Shown here piece after piece: positions 29,201 through 37,678 of a DNA stretch of 64,000 bases. Made by a program: the position numbers and the translations under genes. The stretch comes from Saccharopolyspora_D taberi (GTDB taxonomy: Bacteria; Actinomycetota; Actinomycetes; Mycobacteriales; Pseudonocardiaceae), in assembly GCF_039534165.1 (NCBI RefSeq), contig NZ_BAAAUX010000020.1, forward strand, positions 190,647 through 254,646, given 5' to 3'. Below the pieces are notes generated by a model. The model saw nothing but the letters and a program-made list of their open reading frames with translations, did not search any database and had not been told where the DNA came from. Position 1 is the first letter of the stretch; every line of letters begins with the position of its first letter.

Positions 29201-31834
29201 TCAGTGCACGAGAGTCAGCACGGTCTCGGATCTCGGCCCGCGGCGGCGCACGGTCCGCGCCTGGAGCCACGCCTCCAGCCGGTCCTCGGACAGCGGCCGG
29301 GAGATCAGGTACCCCTGCGCGATGTCGCAGCCCATCGCCACGAGCTGGTCGCGGGCGGCGTCGTCCTCGACGCCCTCGGCCACCACGACGAGCTCCAGCG
29401 AGTGGCCCAGCTCGACGATGGAGCGCACCACGGCCATGTCCCCGAGGTCGGTCCCCATCCCGAGCACGAAGCTCTTGTCGATCTTGACCTCGTCCACCGG
29501 CAGCTGCCGCAGGTACGCCAGCGAGGAGTACCCGGTGCCGAAGTCGTCGACCGCCAGCACCACGCCCAGCGCGTGCAGCCTGCGCAGGACCGGCATCGAC
29601 CGCTCCGGGTCCTCCATGACGCTCGACTCGGTCAGCTCGAAGGTCAGCAGCTCGGGCGGGATGTCGTGGCGCCCCAGCGCCTCGGCGACGCGGTCCGGGA
29701 AGGACTCGTCGGCCAGGTTGCGCACAGAGAGGTTCACCGCGACCGACATCCGCAGCCCGCGGTCCAGCCACTTGCGCACCTTGACCAGGGCGCACTCCAT
29801 GACGAACGAGGTCAGCGCGTCGACCAGCCCGGTCGCCTCGACCACCGGGATGAACTCGTCCGGGTCCAGCCGCCCGTACTCCGGGTGCGACCAGCGCACC
29901 AGCGCCTCGGCCCCGACGACCTGCCGCTCCGGCAGCGAGACCTTCGGCTGGTAGTGCACCTCCACCTGGCCGGAGTCGAGCGCCTGCCGGAACTGGGTGA
30001 CCAGCTGGAACCGGCGGAGGAACACCTGGCCCATCGCGGGCGCGTACTGGCGCACCCCGTCCTCGCCGTTGCGCGCCGCCCGGACCGCGACATCGGCCCG
30101 TTGCAGCAGCGTGTCGACGTCGTTCTCCGGCTCGCCGTCGCCCGGCGCCGACGACACGTAACCCGCGACGCCCGCGGCCTCGACGACCAGCTTGTCCAGC
30201 GGGTACGGCTCGGCGATCACCTCGCGCAGGTGCTTGGCGACCTCGTGCGCCTCGTCCTCGCTGTGGTCGAGCAGCAGCACCGCGAAGGCGTTGGCCTCCA
30301 GCCTGGCCAGCGGAGCGTCGGTGCCGAGCGCCTCGCGCATCCGGCGGCCCGCCGCGACCACCATCCGGTCGCCCCAGGTGTAGCCCAGCGCCTCGCTGAC
30401 GGTGGTCAGCACGTCGAGGTCCATCCGCAGCACCACGGCCGTCCTGCCGTTGCGCAGCTCCTCGGCGGCCATCTCGCGGAAGCCGGTGCGGTTGAGCAGC
30501 CCGGTCAGCGGATCGTGATAAGCGTCATGCCGGAGCCGCGCGAGGAGTCGGCGGTTGTCCATCGCGGTGGCCAGGTGGCTCGCGAGCGTGTGCAACAGCC
30601 GCACGTCGGCCCGGCCGAAGCCGCGCCAGCGGCTGACCCGGTCATGCGCCTCCACCGCGCCGAGCAGCTGGCTCGCACCGCGCAGCGGCACCACCAGCGA
30701 CTCGTACGCCCCGCGCTGGCGCAGCGCCCGCCGCACTTCCTCCGGCGCCTCCAGCGTCCGGAACGAACGCACGTGGCTGCCCGGCAGTTGCAGCAGCGGA
30801 TCGTCGCGGAGAGCGGAAGGAGCGGCCTGCTCCGCGGCCTCCGGCAGCGGATCCCCGGCGACCAGCGTGCTGACCTCGCCGCTCGGGTCCAGCCGGAGCC
30901 GCAGCACGACCCGGCTCGCGTTGAGCTGCTCCCGGATCCGCTCGGCCACCGGCTCCCACTCGGTGACCGACACCTCCGCGGCCTCGCCGCCGTCGGACGG
31001 TCCACGCGCCGTGGCCTGCCCGGACCGGGCGACGCTGAGGCTGACGTCGCTGAGCGCTTCGAGGTCCCGCTGCTCCCGCAGCAGCCCCGAGTACGCGCGG
31101 TAGAGGCCGAGCACTGCGACCGCGACGAGCGCGACCAGCAGCCAGCCCCACAGCGTGCTCCTGGCCACCTCGTAGCTGATCAGGCCGACCGAGGTGTTGA
31201 GCAGCCCGACCGCGAGCGTGTTGACCGCCAGCCGCGCGCCGGCCGAGACCCGCATCGCACCGCCGAGCACGTGCAGGGCGGCGAGCGCGAAACCGCAGCT
31301 GATCAGCGGAGACGTCAGGGTGCCGACGACCGGCCCGAACCAGTCCGGCCCGATCCCGACGATGGCCTGGTTGACCGCGTGCGCGACCGCGAAGGGCACC
31401 GCGATCTCCAGGCACATCACGCCCGCGTTGTAGGCGACGTGGGTGGCGGCCCGCCGCCCGACCTGCGCGCCGAGCCCGGCCAGCAGGTTCGCGGCCAGCA
31501 CCACCTCGAACGGGGCGGTGAGCAGGCCGAGGATGAGCGGGATCTCGGTGAAGGAGATGGTCCAGCCGACCCGCTTGACGTCCACGTCGATGGTCAGCTG
31601 CTCGGCGAGCAGGAAGCCCATCGCCAGCAGCGGCCCGATCAGCAGCAGGTTCGAGTTGTACTGGAACGGCAGCCAGGCCGAGGTCACCGCGGACGCGGCG
31701 ACGCCGGCGACCAGCACCGCCAGCGAGAAGAAGGTGAAGATCCGGCGGCGCACCGGGTCGACCTCGGCGCGCACGGGTGGACGGGAAGCGTCCAGCGCCG
31801 TCTGCGATTCCAGAGAGCGATGACGCTCGATCAT
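29201..31834 (-). CDS. Membrane EAL phosphodiesterase with degenerate GGDEF
   Basis: This 877-aa protein starts at ATG 31834 behind GAGGAGG. Residues about 25-270 carry some eight hydrophobic helices (a MASE-like sensor). A GAF-like region follows (ERIREQLNASRVVLRL to LHTLASHLATAMDNRR), then GGDEF (about 430-600) and EAL (about 620-870). The GGDEF signature is replaced by EANAF (513-517), so diguanylate cyclase activity is unlikely. The EAL site is complete: EAL at 643-645, NLSVRN, ELTESSVMEDPE, AVDDFGTGYSSLAYL, KIDKSFV, VAEGVED and QGYLIS. It is therefore predicted to hydrolyse c-di-GMP in response to a membrane signal. The candidate effector yajQ lies 3 kb away. Confidence 0.92.
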   Translation of the reverse strand: MIERHRSLESQTALDASRPPVRAEVDPVRRRIFTFFSLAVLVAGVAASAVTSAWLPFQYNSNLLLIGPLLAMGFLLAEQLTIDVDVKRVGWTISFTEIPLILGLLTAPFEVVLAANLLAGLGAQVGRRAATHVAYNAGVMCLEIAVPFAVAHAVNQAIVGIGPDWFGPVVGTLTSPLISCGFALAALHVLGGAMRVSAGARLAVNTLAVGLLNTSVGLISYEVARSTLWGWLLVALVAVAVLGLYRAYSGLLREQRDLEALSDVSLSVARSGQATARGPSDGGEAAEVSVTEWEPVAERIREQLNASRVVLRLRLDPSGEVSTLVAGDPLPEAAEQAAPSALRDDPLLQLPGSHVRSFRTLEAPEEVRRALRQRGAYESLVVPLRGASQLLGAVEAHDRVSRWRGFGRADVRLLHTLASHLATAMDNRRLLARLRHDAYHDPLTGLLNRTGFREMAAEELRNGRTAVVLRMDLDVLTTVSEALGYTWGDRMVVAAGRRMREALGTDAPLARLEANAFAVLLLDHSEDEAHEVAKHLREVIAEPYPLDKLVVEAAGVAGYVSSAPGDGEPENDVDTLLQRADVAVRAARNGEDGVRQYAPAMGQVFLRRFQLVTQFRQALDSGQVEVHYQPKVSLPERQVVGAEALVRWSHPEYGRLDPDEFIPVVEATGLVDALTSFVMECALVKVRKWLDRGLRMSVAVNLSVRNLADESFPDRVAEALGRHDIPPELLTFELTESSVMEDPERSMPVLRRLHALGVVLAVDDFGTGYSSLAYLRQLPVDEVKIDKSFVLGMGTDLGDMAVVRSIVELGHSLELVVVAEGVEDDAARDQLVAMGCDIAQGYLISRPLSEDRLEAWLQARTVRRRGPRSETVLTLVH

Positions 31835-32150
31835 CCACCCTCCTCCCCGCCTGGCGACACGGGGGCCGCACCGGATTGCCGTACGGGATCGTGACTCACG
31901 ACAGGTGACCTTGGCCAGGGGCCAATGGCCCACGACGCACCCCGCCGGCGGGAACGTTCGCCATGTGGGACGGACTTTTCACCGCGTGAAAACCAGCCGA
32001 CCAGGCAATATCGCGGGCAGGCCAGCTCAGCGGACGCAATCCCGAAACCGGGGGAGAAAGTCGCGAAACGACTGTGAGCATGGCCGCAACAACCGAACCG
32101 CGCCGTCACGGTACGTGTCCACCCGCGACGGGTGGTGACGATCTTCGAGG
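31835..32150. other. Gene-free region upstream of the EAL gene
   Basis: About 316 bp lie between two same-strand genes. The segment 31,975-32,110 is noticeably less GC-rich than its surroundings and probably contains the EAL gene promoter. I see no coding sequence, RNA gene or clear hairpin. Confidence 0.5.
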
Positions 32151-33125
32151 CTAGCCTATCCCGATCTCGTCCAGGAAGTCCCGCACGGCCCGGTCGAGGT
32201 CGGCCAGCCCGGTCTCCTCGATCGGCAGGTGCCCGGCCCCGCGCAGCGCCGCGAACCGGGTCGGCGCCGCCACCCGGTCGAAGAACTGCCGGGACAGCAG
32301 CACCGGCAACCAGCGGTCCTCCTCCGGGTGGGCCAGCAGCAGCGGAGCGCCGCGGAAGTCCTCGGGTTCGACCACCGGCGGGGTGCTGAGGTAGCTGCGG
32401 ACCAGGTTGAACGAGATCCAGTTCCCGCCGCCCAGCGGGTCGGCCCAGACCAGGTCGGCGAACTTGACGTTGTTCGACGCGGCGGCGACGTTGGCCAGCC
32501 AGTGCACCGGCACCTTCACCTCCCGCAGCGGCCACGGGGTAAGCGCCAGCATCCCCGAGAAGCTGCTGAGCTCGGGACGTGCGGCGAGCCGCCTGCGCAC
32601 CTCGCCGCGCCGGGGGTCGGCCAGGCAGGTCACCACGAGCCCGGCCACTTCAGTGCGAGCCGCGACGTCGTAGGCGAGGCGGCCACCCGTTCCGATGCCG
32701 AGGAGCACGACCGGCCGCGGGTCCGCGCGGCGCCGCTCGGCGATCAGGTCGACGACGCAGTCGACCCACCTCCGGTAGGTCACCGCCCTCCGGCCGGGAT
32801 CGCTGAGGCCGAACCCGGGCAGGTCGGGCGCGACGTACTCCAGGCCGTCGGTGGAGGGGAGCCGCCCGTAGGGCGCGAGCATGCGGCCGTAACCGCCTGC
32901 ACCGTGCAGGGCGACGAGGATCGCGGGGGCGTCCGGTTTGGGCACGAGGTCGAGGTGCACGGTCGCACCGCGCCAGCTCCACCACTCCTCCTGCGGGGCG
33001 TTCTCCGCGGTCAGCCGCATGCCGCCGGGAAAGAACTCCTGGTAGTTCAGCCAGTGCGGGTGGTGGGAGTAGCCCTCGCCTGCTTCGGCCGGGCGCTCGG
33101 AGGTCGTTCGGGCGTTCGAAGCCAC
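32151..33125 (-). CDS. Alpha/beta-hydrolase-fold protein lacking the serine nucleophile
   Basis: This 324-aa protein reads as an alpha/beta hydrolase: oxyanion region LVALHGAGGYGRML, YVAPDLPGFGLSDPG, the nucleophile elbow, Asp in LLAHPEEDRW, and His in ALRGAGHLPIEETGL. The elbow is LLGIGTGGRLAY, so the G-x-S-x-G serine is Gly145. The acid and His remain. Either it is non-hydrolytic, or it uses a non-serine mechanism as some cofactor-independent family members do. No signal peptide is visible. It stands alone; substrate unknown. Confidence 0.8.
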   Translation of the reverse strand: MASNARTTSERPAEAGEGYSHHPHWLNYQEFFPGGMRLTAENAPQEEWWSWRGATVHLDLVPKPDAPAILVALHGAGGYGRMLAPYGRLPSTDGLEYVAPDLPGFGLSDPGRRAVTYRRWVDCVVDLIAERRRADPRPVVLLGIGTGGRLAYDVAARTEVAGLVVTCLADPRRGEVRRRLAARPELSSFSGMLALTPWPLREVKVPVHWLANVAAASNNVKFADLVWADPLGGGNWISFNLVRSYLSTPPVVEPEDFRGAPLLLAHPEEDRWLPVLLSRQFFDRVAAPTRFAALRGAGHLPIEETGLADLDRAVRDFLDEIGIG

Positions 33126-33213
33126 GACTTGAACATACGGCGAAATCCGGACGCGCGTCCGGAGCGCCTCCGCGCACGGGGCCGATCCGCCCGGGCGCGT
33201 AGGGTTTTCCGCC

Positions 33214-33513
33214 GTGCAGGACCCCTACTTCGTCCAGGTCGCCACCGGCGAGCTCGCGGATCTGCTGGGCGCGCTGGACGTCGTGGCCGGCGCGGACCTC
33301 AACGACCGCTACCGCAAGCTGATCACGGACTCCCGTCGCGCCCTGGAGGCCGAGCAGATCCGCCTGACCCAGGCCCGCGGTATCGCGAAGCGCCTGATGG
33401 TGCTGGTCAAAGCCGCGGGCCCGGACTTCCGCGACGGGCTGGACGAACCGGCCCGCCGCGCCCTGGACGCGGGCCTGACCCAGGCCGATTCCCTGGTGCA
33501 CGAAGCCCGCTAG
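33214..33513 (+). CDS. Small hypothetical protein, helical
   Basis: This 99-aa soluble protein starts at GTG with AGGG upstream. It is almost entirely alpha-helical and charged (ADLNDRYRKLITDSRRALEA, EQIRLTQARGIAKRLMVLVK). Codon use with G/C at nearly every third position supports real coding. It is divergent from the hydrolase gene. I recognise no family. Confidence 0.6.
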   Translation: MQDPYFVQVATGELADLLGALDVVAGADLNDRYRKLITDSRRALEAEQIRLTQARGIAKRLMVLVKAAGPDFRDGLDEPARRALDAGLTQADSLVHEAR

Positions 33514-33732
33514 GCATTCGTTCACCAGTTCGAATGAACTGATGGCCGGATCATGGCGCGAGGCCGAATGCCCTGGGCACGATGGTTTCAAGCGATCACC
33601 GCACGCCGAACCGTCGAACGGAGCAACCATGAACAGCACCCGAAGGAGCCGCACGGCGGTTTCTCCCCTCGCAGCAAGGCAATCCGGATCTCGACCGGCC
33701 GCATTCGCCGCACCTGCGGCTAATCTGGCGGA

Positions 33733-33993
33733 ATGGCCATCGACCGAGCGGCCCGGGCCCGCCGCAGGCGCGAACTGCGCGCCGCTGCCGGGCAGGAGGC
33801 TGCCCAGCAGCCGACCATCGCGGCGACCACCGCGATGGAGATCGAGGGCCTGTTCACGCCCGCCGCCAGGCACCGGCTGGAGCACCAGGAGTGGGTCGCG
33901 GTCGCCAAGCAGGACGACCGCGAGTCCGGCGCGGGTCCACTGGACCTCGAAGCCGAGGTCGTCCGCCTGACGACCCCGCCCACTCCCAGCTGA
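33733..33993 (+). CDS. Small hypothetical protein
   Basis: This 86-aa protein has a very basic N-terminus (MAIDRAARARRRRELRAA) followed by EIEGLFTPAARHRLEHQEW and LDLEAEVVRL. The F-x-P-x-x-R-H-x-x-E pattern resembles small actinobacterial DUF6191-like proteins, though the match is from memory. No membrane segment or catalytic motif is visible. About 220 bp upstream hold no gene but include a short inverted repeat around 33523-33545. Confidence 0.5.
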   Translation: MAIDRAARARRRRELRAAAGQEAAQQPTIAATTAMEIEGLFTPAARHRLEHQEWVAVAKQDDRESGAGPLDLEAEVVRLTTPPTPS

Positions 33994-34354
33994 CCTGCCC
34001 CGGCCCGGCTGACCCGACCCGGCCCCCACACCGCAGCCACTCCTCGCCTGCATCACGGGAACGGTCCGGCACCTCGTCGGAATGGTCCGGACTCTCGTCC
34101 ACTGGCACCGCACCGGCGACTACCGGCACCGGAACGGACAGCGGCTCGCACGGGATCCACATAGGACAGTCACAAGGTGTACCGGGCCACCAGCGAAGAA
34201 AAGATCAACCCAGGCCGGGAACGCCACCCAAGGCGACGACCGAACAAAAGCCCCCACCGCACCGTGGGGGGCCTGGGGGGTTCGAACCCCCCAACATCAA
34301 TACGAAGAGAGCCCCGTCCACGCATTCCGTGGACAGGGCTCCCCTACTCTCGAG
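33994..34354. other. Gene-free region with a tRNA T-arm-like palindrome
   Basis: No convincing protein gene is seen. At 34275-34292 an 18-bp palindrome (GGGGGGTTCGAACCCCCC) looks like a TpsiC stem-loop, followed on the minus strand by AGGCCCCCC like an acceptor 3' strand. No matching tRNA body is present, so it may be a tRNA remnant or an old integration scar. A terminator for tRNA-Tyr occupies 34309-34341. Confidence 0.5.
34309..34341 (-). terminator. Terminator after tRNA-Tyr
   Basis: A 14-position stem with one mismatch (GAGCCCCGTCCACG against CGTGGACAGGGCTC) and a 5-nt loop lies 13 bp beyond the tRNA 3' end. The minus strand continues TCTTCG, a weak U-tract. Confidence 0.75.
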
Positions 34355-34435
34355 TGCCGGGTGAAGGATTCGAACCTCCGAAGCTTGCGCGGCTGATTTA
34401 CAGTCAGCTCCCTTTGGCCACTCGGGCAACCCGGC
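34355..34435 (-). tRNA. tRNA-Tyr (GTA)
   Basis: This is an 81-nt class II tRNA with acceptor GCCGGGT/ACCCGGC, anticodon stem GCTGA/TCAGC around CTGTAAA (anticodon GTA), a long variable arm and T-loop TTCGAAT. The discriminator is A. Confidence 0.96.
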
Positions 34436-34559
34436 GTCGCGCGCCAGTTGAACTGGCTTGCGTGGAAAGGATACATACCGGCGTCCACCGGATTGGCAGG
34501 GGGGCGTGGCGGTAGCGTGTCGCGTGGACGAATCGTTGCGCTCTGCAGGAGGTAGACAG

Positions 34560-35051
34560 GTGGCAGACCCGTCATTCGACGTGGTGAGCAAGATCGACCG
34601 CCAGGAGGTCGACAACGCGCTGAACCAGGCGGCCAAGGAGTTGGCGAACCGGTTCGACTTCCGCGGCACCGGCACCAAGATCCAGTGGGCAGGCGATGAG
34701 GCCGTGACCCTGGAGTCGGAGACCGAGGAGCGCTGCAAGGCGGCGATCGAGGTCTTCAAGGAGAAGCTGATCAAGCGGGGCATCTCGCTCAAGGCGTTCG
34801 ACGTGGGTGAGCCGGCGTCTTCGGGCCAGGTGTACCGGGTGACCGGCAAGCTGGTGCAGGGCATCGCGCAGGACGTGGCCAAGAAGATCTCGAAGAAGAT
34901 CCGCGACGAGGGTCCGAAGGGCGTGCAGGCGCAGATCCAGGGCGACCAGCTCCGGGTGACCGGCAAGAAGAAGGACGACCTGCAGGCGGTCATCTCGCTG
35001 CTGAAGTCGGCCGACTTCGACGTCGCCCTGCAGTTCGAGAACTACCGGTGA
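34560..35051 (+). CDS. yajQ: YajQ family nucleotide-binding protein
   Basis: This 163-aa protein starts at GTG 34560 with AGGAGG 7 bp upstream. It contains the full YajQ pattern: PSFDVVSKIDRQEVDNALNQ, FDFRGTGTKIQW, KLIKRGISLKAFD, QDVAKKISKKIRDEG, and the ending SADFDVALQFENYR. YajQ proteins have two ferredoxin-like domains. In Xanthomonas the family member binds c-di-GMP and acts as a co-regulator; its role in actinobacteria is not established. M. tuberculosis has the homologue Rv0566c near htpX, as here. Confidence 0.95.
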   Translation: MADPSFDVVSKIDRQEVDNALNQAAKELANRFDFRGTGTKIQWAGDEAVTLESETEERCKAAIEVFKEKLIKRGISLKAFDVGEPASSGQVYRVTGKLVQGIAQDVAKKISKKIRDEGPKGVQAQIQGDQLRVTGKKKDDLQAVISLLKSADFDVALQFENYR

Positions 35052-35088
35052 CGACCGGCCGCGCGCCGCTGCCGGAGGGGGTGTCCAG

Positions 35089-35970
35089 GTGAAGGGGATC
35101 GTGCTCGCCGGTGGCAGCGGGACGCGGCTGCACCCGCTGACGCAGGCCGTCTCGAAGCAGCTGCTCCCGGTCTACGACAAGCCGATGGTCTACTACCCGC
35201 TGTCCGTGCTGATGCTGGCCGGGATCCGGGACGTCCTGCTCATCTCGACGCCCGCCGACCTGCCCCTGTTCCGCAGGCTGCTCGGCGACGGCTCGCAGTT
35301 CGGCATCCGGATCGAGTACGCCGAGCAGCCGGAGCCCAACGGGCTCGCGGAGGCGTTCGTGATCGGGGCGGACTTCATCGGCTCGGACCCGGTGGCGCTG
35401 GTCCTCGGTGACAACATCTTCTACGGGCACGGGTTCTCCTCGCTGCTGCAGCAGTGCGTGCGGAACCTCGACGGCTGCATGCTGTTCGGCTACCCGGTCA
35501 AGGACCCGGAGCGCTACGGCGTCGGCGAGGTCGACGGGGACGGGAAGCTGGTGTCGATCGTGGAGAAGCCGGAGCGCCCGGCTTCCAACAAGGCGATCAC
35601 CGGCCTGTACTTCTACGACAACGACGTGGTCGACATCGCCCGCGGACTGGCCCCCTCCCCGCGGGGCGAGCTGGAGATCACCGACGTCAACCTGGAGTAC
35701 CTGCGGCGCGGACGGGCCCGCCTGACCCAGCTGGGGCGCGGGTTCGCGTGGCTGGACACCGGGACGCACTCCTCGCTGCTGGAGGCGTCCCAGTTCGTGC
35801 AGGTGCTGGAGAACCGGCAGGGCGTGCGCATCGCGTGCCTGGAGGAGGTGGCGCTGCGGATGGGGTTCATCTCGCCGGAGGAGTGCCACGCGCTCGGCGC
35901 GAAGCTGTCGAAGTCGGGTTACGGGCAGTACGTCATGGACGTCGCCCGCGCCGCCGGGGCCCCGGGCTGA
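35089..35970 (+). CDS. rmlA: Glucose-1-phosphate thymidylyltransferase
   Basis: This 293-aa enzyme makes dTDP-glucose from dTTP and glucose-1-phosphate, the first step to dTDP-rhamnose and other deoxysugars. Hallmarks are the nucleotide-binding GIVLAGGSGTRLHPLT, KQLLPVYDKPMVYYPLSVLM, LVLGDNIFYGHG, VEKPERPASNKAITGLYFYD and LDTGTHSSLLEAS. The GTG start has GGAGGGGG upstream. It follows yajQ by 37 bp and is probably cotranscribed. The other rml genes are not in the window. Confidence 0.96.
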   Translation: MKGIVLAGGSGTRLHPLTQAVSKQLLPVYDKPMVYYPLSVLMLAGIRDVLLISTPADLPLFRRLLGDGSQFGIRIEYAEQPEPNGLAEAFVIGADFIGSDPVALVLGDNIFYGHGFSSLLQQCVRNLDGCMLFGYPVKDPERYGVGEVDGDGKLVSIVEKPERPASNKAITGLYFYDNDVVDIARGLAPSPRGELEITDVNLEYLRRGRARLTQLGRGFAWLDTGTHSSLLEASQFVQVLENRQGVRIACLEEVALRMGFISPEECHALGAKLSKSGYGQYVMDVARAAGAPG

Positions 35971-36176
35971 CCGATCCGCCTGCACGGCAGCCCGGGTCGG
36001 CATCGGCAGCCCGGGCCGGGACGGTATCGGCGCCGCAGCCGGATCGTCCGGGCCGGGACCGGCGCGAACCAAGCCACGGCACTCGGGCCGTCCAGACCAG
36101 GATCGACGCGGGCGAAGCGTCGAGGCGGCATCTCGGGCGGCCGAACCGCTGGTGTCCCAGGGACTACTGCCGGGCC

Positions 36177-36464
36177 GCCCGGATCGCCGGGCTGGCGCGC
36201 CGAGGTTCCCGGGGCTCCCGCGCCGAAATCGTCGGGGCTGCCGCGCCCGAGACCCCGGGGCTGCCATGGCCAGACCCCGGGGCTTCCGCGCCAAGATCCC
36301 GGGGCCCGCGCCGAGATCGTCGCCGGGCTGCCGTGCCCGAGATAACCCGGGCTGCCGTAGCCGAGAGAGCCGGGGTCGCCGCGCCCGAGACCCCTGGCTG
36401 CCGCGCCGAAATCGTCGCCGGGCCGCCATGGCCGAGACCCCGAGGTTGCCGTGGCTGAGATCCG
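36177..36464. repeat. Degenerate tandem repeat array beside the assembly gap
   Basis: About twelve imperfect units of 20-26 bp run head to tail, each roughly a GATCC-like start, then CCGGGGCTGCC, then GCGCCGA. The array runs into the N-run, so its full length is unknown. No protein with plausible composition is encoded in any frame. From 35,971 to 36,176 the sequence is similarly GC-rich and gene-free. Confidence 0.75.
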
Positions 36465-36524
36465 NNNNNNNNNNNNNNNNNNNNNNNNNNNNNNNNNNNN
36501 NNNNNNNNNNNNNNNNNNNNNNNN
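36465..36524. other. Assembly gap (60 N)
   Basis: A run of 60 unresolved bases lies between the tandem array and a duplicated ddaH 3' end. The true gap length is not known from the sequence. Confidence 0.99.
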
Positions 36525-36631
36525 ATCATGCTCGACATCTCCGAGCTGCGGAAGTCCGGCGGCGGCCCGAAGTGCTGCACGATGGAGCTGCACTGAGCCT
36601 CGGGTGACGGGTGTCAACGGCGCCCGTCACC
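36525..36631 (+). repeat. Inverted copy of the ddaH 3' end
   Basis: The first 72 bases are identical to the reverse complement of the last codons of ddaH (37679-37750), including the stop (LDISELRKSGG...CTMELH). The match continues through CCTCGGGTGAC. It then lacks 7 bp (one AGGTGAC unit) relative to the ddaH side, resumes over TGTCAACGGCGCCCGTCAC, and diverges. There is no gene start, because the gap removes the rest. It is best regarded as a partial duplicate or a gap-filling artefact. Confidence 0.9.
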
Positions 36632-36633
36632 CG
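36601..36633 (-). terminator. Terminator-like hairpin after htpX
   Basis: An 11-bp stem (CGGGTGACGGG/CCCGTCACCCG) with an 11-nt loop lies 19 bp past the htpX stop. A shorter version (8 bp, 37638-37664) lies just past the ddaH stop. Neither has a U-tract. Confidence 0.6.
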
Positions 36634-36651
36634 GCGAAGTGGCCCGCGGCG

Positions 36652-37524
36652 TCAGGCCGGAGGAAGGCGGCGCCCGGCCATGCCCTCGAGCCGCTGGACG
36701 CGGTCGGCGATCGGCGGGTGGGTCGAGAACAGCCGGGCCATCCGCTCGCCCGGGCGGAACGGGTTCGCGATCATCAGGTGCGACTCGGAGACCAGCTTCG
36801 GGTCCGGCGGGAGCGGGGCCATCTGGGTCCCGCGCTCCAGCTTGCGCAGCGCCGAAGCGAGCGCGAGCGGGTCTCCGGTCAGCTCCGCGCCGGAGGCGTC
36901 GGCCTGGTACTCGCGGGAGCGGCTGACCGCCATCTGCACCACACCCGCCGCGACCGGGCCGAGCAGGGCGATCAGCAGCATCGCGAACGGGTTCGGGCGG
37001 TCCTCGTCGCTGCCGCCGAACATGCCGAACAGCAGCCCGAAGTTCGCCAGGAACGTGACGACGCTGGCCAGGGCACCCGCGACGCTGGAGATCAGGATGT
37101 CGCGGTTGTAGACGTGGGACAGCTCGTGGGCCAGGACCGCGCGGAGTTCGCGTTCGTCGAGCAGTTCGAGGATGCCCTGGGTGCAGCAGACCGCCGCGTT
37201 TCGCGGGTTCCGCCCGGTTGCGAACGCGTTGGGCGCGATCGTCGGGCTGACGTAGAGCGCGGGCATCGGCTGCTTGGCCGAGGTCGCCAGCTCGCGCACG
37301 ATCCGGTACATCGCGGGCTGTTCGGCTTCCGAGACCGGGCGGGCGTGCATCGAGCGCAGCGCCAGGTTGGCCGAGTTGAAGTAGGCGTAGCCGTTCATGC
37401 CGAGGGCCACGACGAGCGCGATGACCAGGCCGGCGCGGCCGAACAGCGAGCCGACCAGCAGCACCAGGGCGCTCATGCCACCCAGCAGCAGGGCGGTCTT
37501 CAACCCGTTGAAGTGACTGTGCAC
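36652..37524 (-). CDS. htpX: Membrane zinc metalloprotease HtpX (M48)
   Basis: This 290-aa protein starts at GTG 37524 (MHSHFNGLKTALLLGGMS), as in homologues; longer in-frame starts have no family support. It has two N-terminal helices and the zinc site LAHELSHVYNRD (HExxH) with the third ligand Glu in SREYQADASGAELTG. Two more helices lie between (ISSVAGALASVVTFLANFG, FAMLLIALLGPVAAGVVQMA). HtpX degrades damaged membrane proteins. It normally neighbours the polyprenyl synthase in mycobacteria; here four kb separate them. Confidence 0.95.
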   Translation of the reverse strand: MHSHFNGLKTALLLGGMSALVLLVGSLFGRAGLVIALVVALGMNGYAYFNSANLALRSMHARPVSEAEQPAMYRIVRELATSAKQPMPALYVSPTIAPNAFATGRNPRNAAVCCTQGILELLDERELRAVLAHELSHVYNRDILISSVAGALASVVTFLANFGLLFGMFGGSDEDRPNPFAMLLIALLGPVAAGVVQMAVSRSREYQADASGAELTGDPLALASALRKLERGTQMAPLPPDPKLVSESHLMIANPFRPGERMARLFSTHPPIADRVQRLEGMAGRRLPPA

Positions 37525-37678
37525 AGTGCTCCCGCCTCCGCCCGAGAACCGGTCGTTGCAGTCGAAGGTCACCCAGGGAACGCTGTCGCGCGAGTCGAAG
37601 TTCCAGTTCGGCCACGTGCCAAAGGACACTTCACCAAGTGACGGGCGCCGTTGACACCCGTCACCTGTCACCCGAGGC

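Noticed and set aside
33542..33970. A 142-codon frame overlapping the small 86-aa gene
   Set aside because: It has Ser/Arg/Pro-rich random composition and no ribosome binding site.
36177..36464. Possible CRISPR array or PE-like repetitive gene
   Set aside because: The units vary in length with no unique spacers of constant size, and no frame gives a credible protein.
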